Virus record (IMG/VR): IMGVR_UViG_3300012964_000021
Span: 1 to 40,643 of that record
Reading direction: 5' to 3' (one strand)
Source of the DNA: a virus
DNA length: 40,643 nt
Shown one piece after another: positions 8,494-16,538 of the stretch (its first letter is position 1; the number at the start of each line of letters is the position of its first letter). The notes below the pieces were generated by a model. That model saw only the letters and a program-made list of their open reading frames with translations, was not told the origin of the DNA and ran no database searches. The translations under genes were made by a program, and so were the position numbers.

Positions 8494-9420
8494 ATGACAG
8501 ATTTTGAAGACGAAGATGATTTTGAAGATGAGATTATTCAGGTAGCGCCGGAGACAATATCTGTCTTCCCTGCTAAGAAAATAAATTACCTAAACAACAA
8601 GGACATGCTGAAAGAGATTCACAAGAGTAAGAATACCTTCAGCGAATATATTGACACAAAATATGAAGATTATGATGTTATTGTAGAAGACCTCAATGAT
8701 ATCTTTAATCCAGAAATTCAAGAGAAGGCTAAAGCAGCAAGAGCAGCACGATTAGCATCTATTGCATATGATGCTGCATTAGTAGCAGCAGGTATCGTTA
8801 CTAAAGCTGATAAACCTAAACTATCAGCTTTTAAAATTAAACCAGATACTATTTCAGTTGGTGATCTAGTTTTTCGAGTCTTAGGTTTTGACCATATTCC
8901 ATTGGCCCCGGGTCGCAAAAAGAATCCCAAGTCACTTGCTGACAATTATGTAAAATTAAATTTTTATCCATTTAAACATTATATTATCGAAAACGGTGCG
9001 GCGAAAGAAGTGGGTCGTTCGCATTCAAGAAAAGGTAAATTCAGCCTCGAACATGGATCGATTACCGCTAAACTTGCTAAGATGTTTATTTTAATGGTGA
9101 ACAAGTATGGGCAGAGAGGTAACTGGCGCGGATATACATACCTCGACGAAATGAAAGGCCAAGCTTTATTACAATTGGCGCAAATGGGATTGCAATTTGA
9201 TGAATATAAATCTGACAACCCATTCTCTTATTACACTGCCAGCGTATCAAACAGCTTTACTCGTGTTTTTAATTTAGAAAAGAAAAATCAAGATCTACGT
9301 GACGATCTATTAATTGATAGTGGTGCCAGTCCGAGTTTCTCTCGCCAATTGGCATTAGAAGATGAAATTCGTCACCTAAGAGAGGATGCTCAGGATGCAG
9401 CAAAAGATGATACAATCTAA
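8494..9420 (+). CDS. 55: Late-transcription sigma factor gp55
   Basis: 308 aa; T4 gp55 is 185 aa. Two blocks match T4 gp55. Residues 30-46, INYLNNKDMLKEIHKSK, match T4 YNYVNNKELL. Residues about 210-270, GYTYLDEMKGQALLQLAQ through FDEYKSDNPFSYYTA and NSFTRVFNLEKKNQ, match the T4 SYTQSWKQEM through [21 protein letters not shown] region, the sigma-region-2-like part that reads the late -10 element. Between them lies about 150 extra residues, and the N-terminus is very acidic. The C-terminal clamp-binding motif of T4 (SLDFLYE) is not visible; the protein ends in a charged helix. It should direct host RNA polymerase to the GATAAATA promoters in this window. gp47 overlaps its 3' end. Confidence 0.88.
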   Translation: MTDFEDEDDFEDEIIQVAPETISVFPAKKINYLNNKDMLKEIHKSKNTFSEYIDTKYEDYDVIVEDLNDIFNPEIQEKAKAARAARLASIAYDAALVAAGIVTKADKPKLSAFKIKPDTISVGDLVFRVLGFDHIPLAPGRKKNPKSLADNYVKLNFYPFKHYIIENGAAKEVGRSHSRKGKFSLEHGSITAKLAKMFILMVNKYGQRGNWRGYTYLDEMKGQALLQLAQMGLQFDEYKSDNPFSYYTASVSNSFTRVFNLEKKNQDLRDDLLIDSGASPSFSRQLALEDEIRHLREDAQDAAKDDTI

Positions 9421-10426
9421 ATTATTTGAAAAAGTAATTGCATTTAGTGATATCCATTTCGGTTTGCGTCATAATTCAAAAGATCATAATCAGGATTGTT
9501 TAGATTTTATCGATTGGATGATTGAACAGGCTGATTTACGAGATTGTGATACTTGCTTCTTTCTTGGCGACTGGCATCACCATAGATCAAATATCAATAT
9601 CCTTACGCTCGACTATACAATGCAGGCGTTAAGAAAACTAAACAACCACTTTAAGAAAACTTACATCATGGTAGGTAATCATGATTTATTTTATCGAGAG
9701 AAACGTGAAATACACTCAATGGTTGTGGGCGGCGAATTTGAAAATATTATATTAGTCGATAGTCTAACAATCGAAGGAGATGTCGCACTTATTCCGTGGC
9801 TTGTCGAAGAAGAATGGAAAGAAGTTTCAAACATCAAAACTAAGTATGTTTTCGGCCATTTAGAATTGCCCGGATTCAAAATGAATGCAATGGTTGAGAT
9901 GCCAGATCACGGCACCCTTAATGCTAGCCATTTTACGCATCAGGATTATGTTTTCTCTGGACACTTTCATAAAAGGCAGACAAAAGGCAAGGTTAACTAT
10001 ATTGGCAATCCGTTTGGCCACAACTTTTCAGATGTATGGGATTTCGAACGTGGTGCAATGTATTTAGAATGGGATAAGGAACCAGAATTTATTGATTATA
10101 CCGAGGGTCCGCGATTCATAAACATTAATCTCTCGGCATTATTAGAGAATCCCGAAATACATCTTAAACCGAAAACATATCTGCAGGTAGTGTTGGATGT
10201 TGATATTACTTACGAAGAAGCTACATTCCTACGCGAAACATTTATCGAACAATATGATGTTCGCGAGTTTAAATTAATTCGCAATCAAGAAGACGATCTT
10301 GAAAAAGAATATAGCGGAGATATTACTATGAAAACTGTCGACCAGATTGTTATTGAACAACTAACAAATATCGACAGCGATGCATTTGATTCAGCAAAGC
10401 TAATAGAAATTTACGATAGGTTATAA
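9395..10426 (+). CDS. 47: Recombination nuclease subunit gp47 (Mre11/SbcD-like)
   Basis: About 343 aa, the size of T4 gp47 (339). A calcineurin-like metallophosphoesterase with all motifs in order: FSDIHFG (D, H), FFLGDWHHH (D), VGNHD (N, H), FGHLE and FSGHFHKR (H, H). With gp46 it makes the Mre11/Rad50-type complex that resects DNA ends for recombination-dependent replication. It overlaps the gp55 3' end. Several in-frame ATGs exist (9386, 9395, 9407). I chose 9395 because AGAGG ends 9 nt before it; 9407 is also reasonable since the conserved sequence begins at KLFEKVIAFSDIH. It is 3 nt from gp46. Confidence 0.92.
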   Translation: MQQKMIQSKLFEKVIAFSDIHFGLRHNSKDHNQDCLDFIDWMIEQADLRDCDTCFFLGDWHHHRSNINILTLDYTMQALRKLNNHFKKTYIMVGNHDLFYREKREIHSMVVGGEFENIILVDSLTIEGDVALIPWLVEEEWKEVSNIKTKYVFGHLELPGFKMNAMVEMPDHGTLNASHFTHQDYVFSGHFHKRQTKGKVNYIGNPFGHNFSDVWDFERGAMYLEWDKEPEFIDYTEGPRFININLSALLENPEIHLKPKTYLQVVLDVDITYEEATFLRETFIEQYDVREFKLIRNQEDDLEKEYSGDITMKTVDQIVIEQLTNIDSDAFDSAKLIEIYDRL

Positions 10427-10429
10427 TAA

Positions 10430-12214
10430 ATGATTCAATTAAATGGGTTAACCATTAAAAACTTCATGAGTATCGGTAATGTTACTCAGTCAATTAATTT
10501 TAGCAAGGATGACTTAGTTTTAGTCCTTGGCGAAAACTTAGATCTTGGTGGCAATGATAATCGCAACGGTGTCGGTAAATCAACCATCGTAAATGCATTA
10601 AGCTATGCTCTATTCGGTGCTGCACTTACAAATATCAAGAAAGATAATTTAATCAACAAGTCTAACATGAAACACATGTTGGTAACATTAAAGTTTGATG
10701 TCAACGGTAAAGGGTATACAATCGAGCGTGGAAGAAAACCTAATGTCTTCAAATTTATTGAGGATGGCAAAGAAACCACCGATAGTAGTAACGAAAAGGA
10801 TGAGGACGAATCACAAGGGGAAGGTCGGTACACACAAGAAGAAATTATTAGGACCATCGGCATTACTCATGACATGTTTAAGCATACTGTGGCATTGAAT
10901 ACATATGTTGAACCATTCCTTTCATTGGGTGCAGGTGCTCAACGTGTAATTATTGAACAGTTATTGGGTATTACAAAATTATCCGAGAAGGCTGAAAAAT
11001 TATCTAAAGAAATTAAAGACATAAAGGACGAAATTAAGGAGGAAGAATTTCGTATTGTTGCCGCTGTATCTGCAAATAAACGTATTGAACAGAATATTAC
11101 GGGTCTAGAACTTAAATCTTCTGCTTGGGAAAAAGAAAAGGTAAGAAAAATAGATGAACTTCAGGCGTCTATTATGCAATTTATCTCAGTTGATATTGAT
11201 CAAGAGATTGCACTTCATAAAACTAAGAAAGAAGTTGAGGATCTAACTGCAGAATATCGTTCTCTTACAAAAGAACTAAATGCCTTAGAAAAAGATGTAG
11301 TCGATTCTACTCGTGCCTTGTCACGGTTGGATAAAATAATACTGTCGTCGACTGAAAAGATTTGTCCTACATGCAATCAAGATATGGATAAAGATACTCA
11401 CGAACAAGTACACAGTGAATATCTGACACAGCAGAAAGATGAACAAAAACGCCTCTCTGAAAAGACGACTAAAAGAGATGAAGTCAAGACCCTTGTTATG
11501 TCTGTCAAGTCACTTATACCTACCATACCCGAAACATTCTACGCAACAGTTGATGAGGCTTATCAGCATAAGACCACGCTGGGGACATTAGGTAATAGTT
11601 TAGAATCCGAATTGACTACTGTAAATCCATATATTGATCAGATATCTGCCTTAAGAAAAGATGGATTACAAGAAATTGATTTTACCAAGATGAATGAACT
11701 TGTAAAATTACGAGATCATCAAGAATTTCTTTTCAAACTATTGACTAACAAAGATAGTTTTATTCGCAAGAAAATTATTGATCAGAATCTTACATACTTA
11801 AATCATCGTCTTGCACATTACTTAACTGATATTGGATTACCACATAGTGTGAAATTTAAATCCGATCTTGAAGTAGAAATTAGTATGTACGGTAAGGAAT
11901 TTGACTTTGATAATCTTAGTCGTGGCGAAAGAACCAGATTAATCTTGTCACTGTCGTGGACATTCCGGGATGTCTATGAATTAATGAATGACAAAATTAA
12001 TTTACTATTCATTGACGAGCTCATTGATGGTGGCCTGGATACTAACGGTGTGGAGGCTTCCTTAGCCATCTTAAAGAAAATGGGTCGGGAAAATAAACGA
12101 AACATCTATTTAATTTCACACCGAGATGAACTTGTCGGGCGTGTTACTAATGTGTTGAAAGTCATTAAAGAAGGTGGTTATACAACTATAGAGAGCGCTG
12201 ATTCAGGAAGCTAA
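10430..12214 (+). CDS. 46: Recombination nuclease ATPase gp46 (Rad50/SbcC-like)
   Basis: 594 aa; T4 gp46 is 560. An ABC/SMC-type ATPase: Walker A NGVGKST near residue 45, a long coiled coil with a zinc-hook CPTC at its centre (about residue 315), a C-terminal signature LSRGERTRLILSLSW (about 500), Walker B INLLFIDE, and H-loop LISHRDE. It partners gp47 in end resection for recombination and replication. The loop before Walker A (GENLDLGGNDNRNG) is somewhat long, as in other phage gp46. It is translated from an ATG 3 nt after gp47. Confidence 0.93.
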   Translation: MIQLNGLTIKNFMSIGNVTQSINFSKDDLVLVLGENLDLGGNDNRNGVGKSTIVNALSYALFGAALTNIKKDNLINKSNMKHMLVTLKFDVNGKGYTIERGRKPNVFKFIEDGKETTDSSNEKDEDESQGEGRYTQEEIIRTIGITHDMFKHTVALNTYVEPFLSLGAGAQRVIIEQLLGITKLSEKAEKLSKEIKDIKDEIKEEEFRIVAAVSANKRIEQNITGLELKSSAWEKEKVRKIDELQASIMQFISVDIDQEIALHKTKKEVEDLTAEYRSLTKELNALEKDVVDSTRALSRLDKIILSSTEKICPTCNQDMDKDTHEQVHSEYLTQQKDEQKRLSEKTTKRDEVKTLVMSVKSLIPTIPETFYATVDEAYQHKTTLGTLGNSLESELTTVNPYIDQISALRKDGLQEIDFTKMNELVKLRDHQEFLFKLLTNKDSFIRKKIIDQNLTYLNHRLAHYLTDIGLPHSVKFKSDLEVEISMYGKEFDFDNLSRGERTRLILSLSWTFRDVYELMNDKINLLFIDELIDGGLDTNGVEASLAILKKMGRENKRNIYLISHRDELVGRVTNVLKVIKEGGYTTIESADSGS

Positions 12215-12283
12215 ATGAAGACCATTGATCTTCGATAAAAGCAGCGTGTAAACTACGAATATCACTAATAAAAGAAGGTCACG

Positions 12284-13294
12284 ATGGCAAAAACTAAAGA
12301 AGAGGGCGATAAGTATAATATAGAATCACTCAACTGGTGGATAAAAAATAAGCCAAATATTTTAAAAATATTAGAAAATGTGCCTGTTTCCGAAAATAAG
12401 ACATTGAATTTATCTTATGTAGTATCGGAACTAAGGTATGAAAAAGTATCTCTTCGTGTAGATAGTCCGTACTATATTCCTAACGAATTGCGTAAATACA
12501 TTCCTGATAGACAAACAGAGATTATGTTTATAAGAGGATTGTTGGCGGCGGTAGCCACCGGCGACAGGGATATTGCAAGATATGTTTTTGCCCAATGTAA
12601 AAACAGACTTATTAGATTAGAATCAGATGATGCACTAGACAGATTTGACACATTTCATTGTGTGATTGCGTCCGACACGTTTACATATAGGCATCAGGGT
12701 ACTATAGATGGTGCAATTAAAACCAATCAATTAGGATCAAACCAATATGGGTATGCCACAACAAATAATCTATTTCTCCGAGTTCTACAGCGAGGCCCCG
12801 ATAATATTAATTCGCCACTTGTATGCTCTATTTCGGGCCAGGTAGTCGAAGCTGTACCCACTTGGCTTCCTACCGAAAATAGGTATCTGTCAATAAATAG
12901 ATACGACATACATCATTCAAAATATGTAAATAATTCTAGTTTTTATTACGATATCGAAAATAACAAAATGGTTGAAAAGGCCGTAGAGCCTTCTAATTAT
13001 CTACTAAAATGGATATATCCGCAATATACGACGCAAATGTTTGCAGAGTTATTATCGTGTGCTATAGTATCAACAGGAGAGCATAAAGCGCTTCATAATT
13101 TACCTATATCAGGCGGAGGTATAAATCATTGGATCGGTGGTGATACAGCCGGTGCATATAAATGCATACCGTGGGCGTGGAAATCAGAACAAAATTATAA
13201 AGATACACTGTTGTGGGCATCTAATAATTGTCCACGGGTAAACATAGATAAGATGCCTACATACGACGAATTTATTAAATTACACAGTATATAA
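12284..13294 (+). CDS. Orphan protein of unknown function, 336 aa
   Basis: I do not recognise this protein. It starts MAKTKEEGDKYNIESLNWW after a GAAGG ribosome binding site and ends 108 nt before a strong terminator. It has no signal peptide and no membrane segment. It is soluble-looking and rich in Asn, Tyr and Ile, with a helical N-terminal half (about 80-115, RQTEIMFIRGLLAAVATGDR) and a His/Trp-rich C-terminal half (LPISGGGINHWIGGDTAG, then CIPWAWKSEQNYKDTLLW). Codon use leans to ATA and AAT more than gp46 upstream, hinting at a later arrival. It may be read through from the gp55-gp46 operon; no separate promoter is obvious in the 69-nt gap. Confidence 0.8.
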   Translation: MAKTKEEGDKYNIESLNWWIKNKPNILKILENVPVSENKTLNLSYVVSELRYEKVSLRVDSPYYIPNELRKYIPDRQTEIMFIRGLLAAVATGDRDIARYVFAQCKNRLIRLESDDALDRFDTFHCVIASDTFTYRHQGTIDGAIKTNQLGSNQYGYATTNNLFLRVLQRGPDNINSPLVCSISGQVVEAVPTWLPTENRYLSINRYDIHHSKYVNNSSFYYDIENNKMVEKAVEPSNYLLKWIYPQYTTQMFAELLSCAIVSTGEHKALHNLPISGGGINHWIGGDTAGAYKCIPWAWKSEQNYKDTLLWASNNCPRVNIDKMPTYDEFIKLHSI

Positions 13295-13401
13295 CGATAG
13301 AGTTTTGACTAAATCTACATCTGGCTAGATTGGTTAGACCAAAAATCTTCCCAACTTGTAAAATACCAATATAGAACGACCTAATACAAAACCTAAATTT
13401 T

Positions 13402-13434
13402 AATAAGAAAGCCCGCATTGCGGGCTTTCTTATT
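13402..13434 (+). terminator. Intrinsic terminator, 15-bp stem
   Basis: Perfect inverted repeat: left arm 13402-13416 and right arm 13420-13434 with a 3-nt loop (ATT). The core is GAAAGCCCGC/GCGGGCTTTC and the right arm ends TTTCTTATT. It closes the gp55-gp46-orphan unit before the late promoter at 13456. The A/T symmetry lets it work in both directions. Confidence 0.85.
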
Positions 13435-13455
13435 GCCTACATAAATACCGTACAT

Positions 13456-13464
13456 AGATAAATA
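13456..13464 (+). promoter_or_regulatory. Late promoter -10 element (AGATAAATA) for endonuclease-endolysin unit
   Basis: AGATAAATA, 20 nt before the GIY-YIG gene start and just after the terminator at 13402-13434. It probably belonged to the endolysin and now transcribes the endonuclease first. A second TAAATA (13442-13447) lies nearby without the GA. Confidence 0.7.
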
Positions 13465-13484
13465 ACTTATATCAGGAGTTTATT

Positions 13485-14561
13485 ATGGATTTTGGTCATT
13501 GGATATATCCCGGAGAGTTTGTAGTCGATGATTGGTTTGGATTTATATACCGAATAATAGAAAAAGATACCGGTAAGCATTACATAGGTAAAAAACAGTT
13601 TCATTCGTATACTAGAAAATCAATAAAAGGTAAGAAAAATAAAAAACTTATCATAAAAGAAAACGATTGGAAAACATATACAAGTTCATCAACACATGTA
13701 AATTCTCAAATAGAGTTAAAGGGTAAAGATAATTTCATTTTTCTTATAGAATCATTGCATAAAACAAAAGGATCTCTATTTTATGCAGAAATAGAATTAC
13801 AGGTATCAGAAAATGTTTTAAGAGAAAAATTTGAAGACGGTGCTAGAAAATATTATAACGGACAAATAGCCGGTGTAAAATTCTTGCCACCCGACGAAGT
13901 ATCGGACGAAACAAGAATGAAAATTTCTAGTACCTTAAAAACCAAATATCTCAATAAAGATAATCATTGGTTTCATAAGATGTCCGAACAAGAACAATTA
14001 GAGTGGAAAGATGCTTACCTAACAGGTAAAAATATCCCAAAATATAGAAATAAAACCGATGAAGAAATTGCCGAATTTATACAAACTAATTGTGTAGGCG
14101 AAAATAACCCAATGTTTGGGAAATTTAAAGAGCAGCATCCAAAATATGGATTACCTATGTCTGCAGAAACAAAAGAAAAAATTTCTAAAAAATTATCAGG
14201 TAGAACCTTATCAGAAGATCATAAGAAAAATATTCGGGACGGGTTAGAAGAATGGATATCTAGTAGCGATTTTGATAACTTTAGACAACGATTGTCTGAT
14301 CGTATGACAGGCGAAAATAACCCAATGTTTGGGAAACCGTGTTATGTAAACATGACAGAAGATCAGAAACTAAAATGGAAAGAAAATATAAGCAATAGTA
14401 CACGCGGGAAGCCAAAGTCTGTAGAAACTAAAGCACGAATGTCCGAGGCAAGAAAAGGTAAAAAGAAACCAACAGTTATTTGTCCGCATTGCAATAAAGA
14501 AGGGGCTAGCGGCAATATGACACGGTATCACTTTAATAACTGCAAAAATAAAACAAAATAA
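13485..14561 (+). CDS. GIY-YIG homing endonuclease with NUMOD3 repeats and zinc finger
   Basis: 358 aa. Residues about 18-40, GFIYRIIEKDTGKHYIGKKQ, are a GIY-YIG-type catalytic start with the G-x-Y and Y-I-G elements. The centre and C-terminus carry NUMOD3-type repeats: GENNPMFGK occurs twice (about 206 and 277), with flanking SAETKEKISKKLSGRTLS and SVETKARMSEARKGKKKP. The C-terminus is a Cys/His finger (CPHC then H-x5-C, about 335-355), common in phage endonucleases of this type. The NUMOD3 repeats share an identical stretch of about 27 nt. It sits between a late promoter and the endolysin, with good ribosome binding sites for itself (AGGAG) and for the next gene. It is a free-standing mobile gene; its target site is not known. 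Confidence 0.88.
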   Translation: MDFGHWIYPGEFVVDDWFGFIYRIIEKDTGKHYIGKKQFHSYTRKSIKGKKNKKLIIKENDWKTYTSSSTHVNSQIELKGKDNFIFLIESLHKTKGSLFYAEIELQVSENVLREKFEDGARKYYNGQIAGVKFLPPDEVSDETRMKISSTLKTKYLNKDNHWFHKMSEQEQLEWKDAYLTGKNIPKYRNKTDEEIAEFIQTNCVGENNPMFGKFKEQHPKYGLPMSAETKEKISKKLSGRTLSEDHKKNIRDGLEEWISSSDFDNFRQRLSDRMTGENNPMFGKPCYVNMTEDQKLKWKENISNSTRGKPKSVETKARMSEARKGKKKPTVICPHCNKEGASGNMTRYHFNNCKNKTK

Positions 14562-14572
14562 TAGGAGATATT

Positions 14573-15160
14573 ATGGCATACGAATTATCATTTGAAAAGG
14601 CAGTCGATCACGAGATGCTTTATGAGGTTGGCAGCTGGTGGAAATTAACACCGGACGTTGAGGCTGGTCTTATTAATACAGAAGAACAACGCACAGCATG
14701 TGGATATTCTAACGACCCAGCCGATCATGGTGGCGAAACAAAATTTGGTGTATCTAAGGCTGCTAATCCTGATCTTAATATTACCTCACTAGATTGGGAG
14801 GCTGCAAAACGTGTTTATTATAAAAGATATTGGTTGCAGGGGGATTGTCAACAAATGCCGCCTAGGTTAGCGGTCTTACATTTCGATGGTTGCGTAAATC
14901 ATGGCATCGGGCGCGCCGCCAAATTCTTGCAGAAATCAATCGGGACTATAGCTGATGGCGATATTGGGCCGGCCACATTAGCACTTATATCGAAATTTAA
15001 TGAAATCGACATATGTAATAAGATCTGCGATCAACGTGCAAATTTTTATCGCAGCATAGTCTATACTATACCCACCCAAGGAAAATATCTAGGCGGATGG
15101 TTAAGACGTGTACAAGAAATGAGGGAATTTACCACAAATCCAGCAAATATATTTCAATAA
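14573..15160 (+). CDS. Endolysin, GH108-type N-acetylmuramidase
   Basis: 195 aa. It resembles the glycosyl hydrolase 108 family with a C-terminal peptidoglycan-binding part. Seen: FEKAVDHE (residues 7-14; E14 is the probable catalytic Glu), then SNDPADHGGETKFGVS (about 46-61), then VYYKRYWLQGDCQQMPPRLA (about 83-102), then FDGCVNHGIGRAAKFLQ and DGDIGPATL, which mark the binding region. Normally the Glu is followed at once by GGY-x-NDP; here about 30 residues intervene. There is no signal peptide, so it would need a holin or other release route, which I do not see nearby. AGGAG lies 8 nt upstream. A terminator follows directly. Confidence 0.86.
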   Translation: MAYELSFEKAVDHEMLYEVGSWWKLTPDVEAGLINTEEQRTACGYSNDPADHGGETKFGVSKAANPDLNITSLDWEAAKRVYYKRYWLQGDCQQMPPRLAVLHFDGCVNHGIGRAAKFLQKSIGTIADGDIGPATLALISKFNEIDICNKICDQRANFYRSIVYTIPTQGKYLGGWLRRVQEMREFTTNPANIFQ

Positions 15161-15174
15161 TTAAATTTTCAATT

Positions 15175-15206
15175 ATAATAAAAGGCCTGTACAGGCCTTT
15201 TATTAT
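15175..15206 (+). terminator. Intrinsic terminator after endolysin
   Basis: A 32-bp perfect palindrome (15175-15206) centred on GGCCTGTACAGGCC with flanking A and T runs (AATAAAA/TTTTATT), followed by ATTTTATG. It starts 14 nt after the endolysin stop. It can act on both strands. Confidence 0.85.
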
Positions 15207-15480
15207 TTTATGTTCAAGATTATTTGTGAAATCCTTACATCTCAGCTAAAATAGTGTAACAGCAAAAGTTGTTCAAGCAAAAATTAAATCATATCATAGG
15301 TAACAGGGTTGACGCGCCATGTATTCCTTATAAATCAATTGCGTATAGGTAATAACCCAAATCGATAAAGCTTACACAAAAACACATAAAAACTTCATTA
15401 TCTGCTTAAAAATAATTACTAAGACATAAAAACGCTTACAAAACAATAGATTTTCATAAAATTAATTATCGTGCTATGTT
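15207..15480 (+). other. AT-rich leader without a gene, upstream of candidate RNA
   Basis: There is no open frame of note. Very AT-rich, with short imperfect direct repeats (ACATAAAAAC at about 15384 and 15424; GCTTACA at about 15370 and 15434). An inverted pair, GGGTT (15306-15310) with AACCC (15356-15360), and ACGC/GCGT inside it could form a long stem. GAAATCCTT at 15228-15236 also occurs at the gp55 promoter (8430-8438). The distal end has TTCATA (15453-15458) and, 16 nt on, TGC-TATGTT (15472-15480), an extended -10-like promoter for the RNA that follows. Confidence 0.55.
15453..15480 (+). promoter_or_regulatory. Possible extended -10 promoter for the structured RNA
   Basis: TTCATA (4 of 6 to the -35 consensus), 16-nt spacer, TATGTT at 15475-15480 preceded by TGC (extended -10). 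The predicted start, near 15487, would fall in the first hairpin, so the true start may be different or further upstream. Confidence 0.4.
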
Positions 15481-15940
15481 GAAGAGGTTTGCTCTTCTCC
15501 CTTGAGGCTGTACAGATTGTGCTGTGCCGTTAGAATCTGGGATGCACCCTGGTACACTAAATGGAGTGTATTTATGTAGGAAGATTTTTAGTCCATAATA
15601 GGAAGGATCTTGCGCTGGTAGAAAAAGAGTTTAACAAACACCAACAAGGATACAAGCCTGCTGTTTTATCAACGAGGGTACCGTAAAAGGTTTAGAATTG
15701 TATTGCGACAGTCCCGCAAGGGGAGAGATACGATGTAGCTGGGAAAATGCTGTCCGCCCACTGTATTACCACTTCCGGGTAATACCGATCGAAAAATGAT
15801 ACCCAGGATGCTTACGGGGTAAGAGCACCAGGCAAAGTTTTCATTATCTTGCTGGCAACAGCGAGATTATGACTTCAATATCAGGCAAAGTATTCAAATA
15901 TACACTATGTCTTTATAGAACAAACCACTGTATGAAATGA
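15481..15940 (+). ncRNA. Candidate large structured non-coding RNA
   Basis: About 460 nt with no open frame and many stable helices. GAAGAG/CTCTTC (15481-15497). A long-range helix AGGCTGTA (15505-15512) with TACA-A-GCCT (15651-15659) encloses hairpins CAGATT/AATCTG (15513-15539), TACACT/AGTGTA (15553-15570) and AAGAT/ATCTT (15581-15611). GCGACAG (15705-15711) pairs with CTGTCCGC (15750-15757) and encloses CCC-GCAA-GGG. GTATTACC/GGTAATAC (15763-15785) is 8 bp with a 7-nt loop. CTTAC/GTAAG lies at 15811-15823. ATCTTGCTG-GCAA-CAGCGAGAT (15846-15867) is 9 bp. Two GNRA tetraloops and a U-G pair read correctly only on the plus strand. It is flanked by a terminator and the convergent end of the gene at 15955. 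Size and complexity recall phage-borne ornate RNAs (GOLLD, ROOL), but I cannot assign a class. Ends are approximate. Confidence 0.65.
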
Positions 15941-15954
15941 ATGCGAAGCTGAGT

Positions 15955-16527
15955 TTACGAAGCGAGTGATTCATGAAATACATGGTCCGTAGGACCGATT
16001 ATATGTACTGAATCGTTTTTCTTATAAATCCGCTTTATAAGCCTTGCGGCTTCTGCATTAGGGGCTAAGGATAGTCTTGGGCGTAGTTTTATCGATACTA
16101 TGTCGTTTCCGATAGTCTCGGTTGTAATTACCCCTATGAATTTCTGAAAGTACATGGTCACAAATGCACTGATACGTAATTCGACATTACCTACTGACTC
16201 TGTTATCTCTACCAGGGTCATTGGATTGAAATGCCTTATTAATTTAATTTCCCCTTTTGTGATATACACTTCTGACAATATTGAATTCCCGATTGGGCGA
16301 TTAATATAAATGTGAGACGTTTTGTAAGGAACTGATTTAACTGATTCAAGATTTAGGTTTGTCTCTAAATCTTGAAGATTCTTAGTTTCAAATGGACTCC
16401 ATTTAATATTTTGAGCATCTAATAATCTCGATAAATCATATATCCACCGATGTTTTGGGTACCTCTCCCAACATTCGATATCATCCTTTGGGATATCTAA
16501 ATCTTGAATATCTATCTTTTTGTGCAT
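15955..16527 (-). CDS. Orphan protein of unknown function, 190 aa
   Basis: I do not recognise this protein. It begins MHKKIDIQDLDIPKDDIECW after an AAGGA ribosome binding site, 11 nt beyond the stop of the gp51-like gene. The sequence is mixed alpha/beta with no signal peptide or membrane segment: a helical N-terminus, then beta-rich HIYINRPIGNSILSEVYI and VELRISAFVTMYFQKFIGV, and a basic region AARLIKRIYKKND near the end. It is the third gene of the leftward gp26-gp51 unit and is probably transcribed late with it, so a virion or assembly role is possible but unproven. Its 3' end faces the 3' end of the candidate RNA. Confidence 0.8.
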   Translation of the reverse strand: MHKKIDIQDLDIPKDDIECWERYPKHRWIYDLSRLLDAQNIKWSPFETKNLQDLETNLNLESVKSVPYKTSHIYINRPIGNSILSEVYITKGEIKLIRHFNPMTLVEITESVGNVELRISAFVTMYFQKFIGVITTETIGNDIVSIKLRPRLSLAPNAEAARLIKRIYKKNDSVHIIGPTDHVFHESLAS

Positions 16528-16538
16528 GATACTATTCC

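Noticed and set aside
15309-15334. TTGACG...TATAAA as a sigma70 promoter
   Set aside because: The spacer is only 14 nt, too short for a normal sigma70 promoter.
15481-15954. tRNA, tmRNA or intron in the gene-free region
   Set aside because: No CCA end, no GTTCGA-type T-loop, no tRNA-like acceptor. No domain V or split exon around it, so group I or II introns are not supported.
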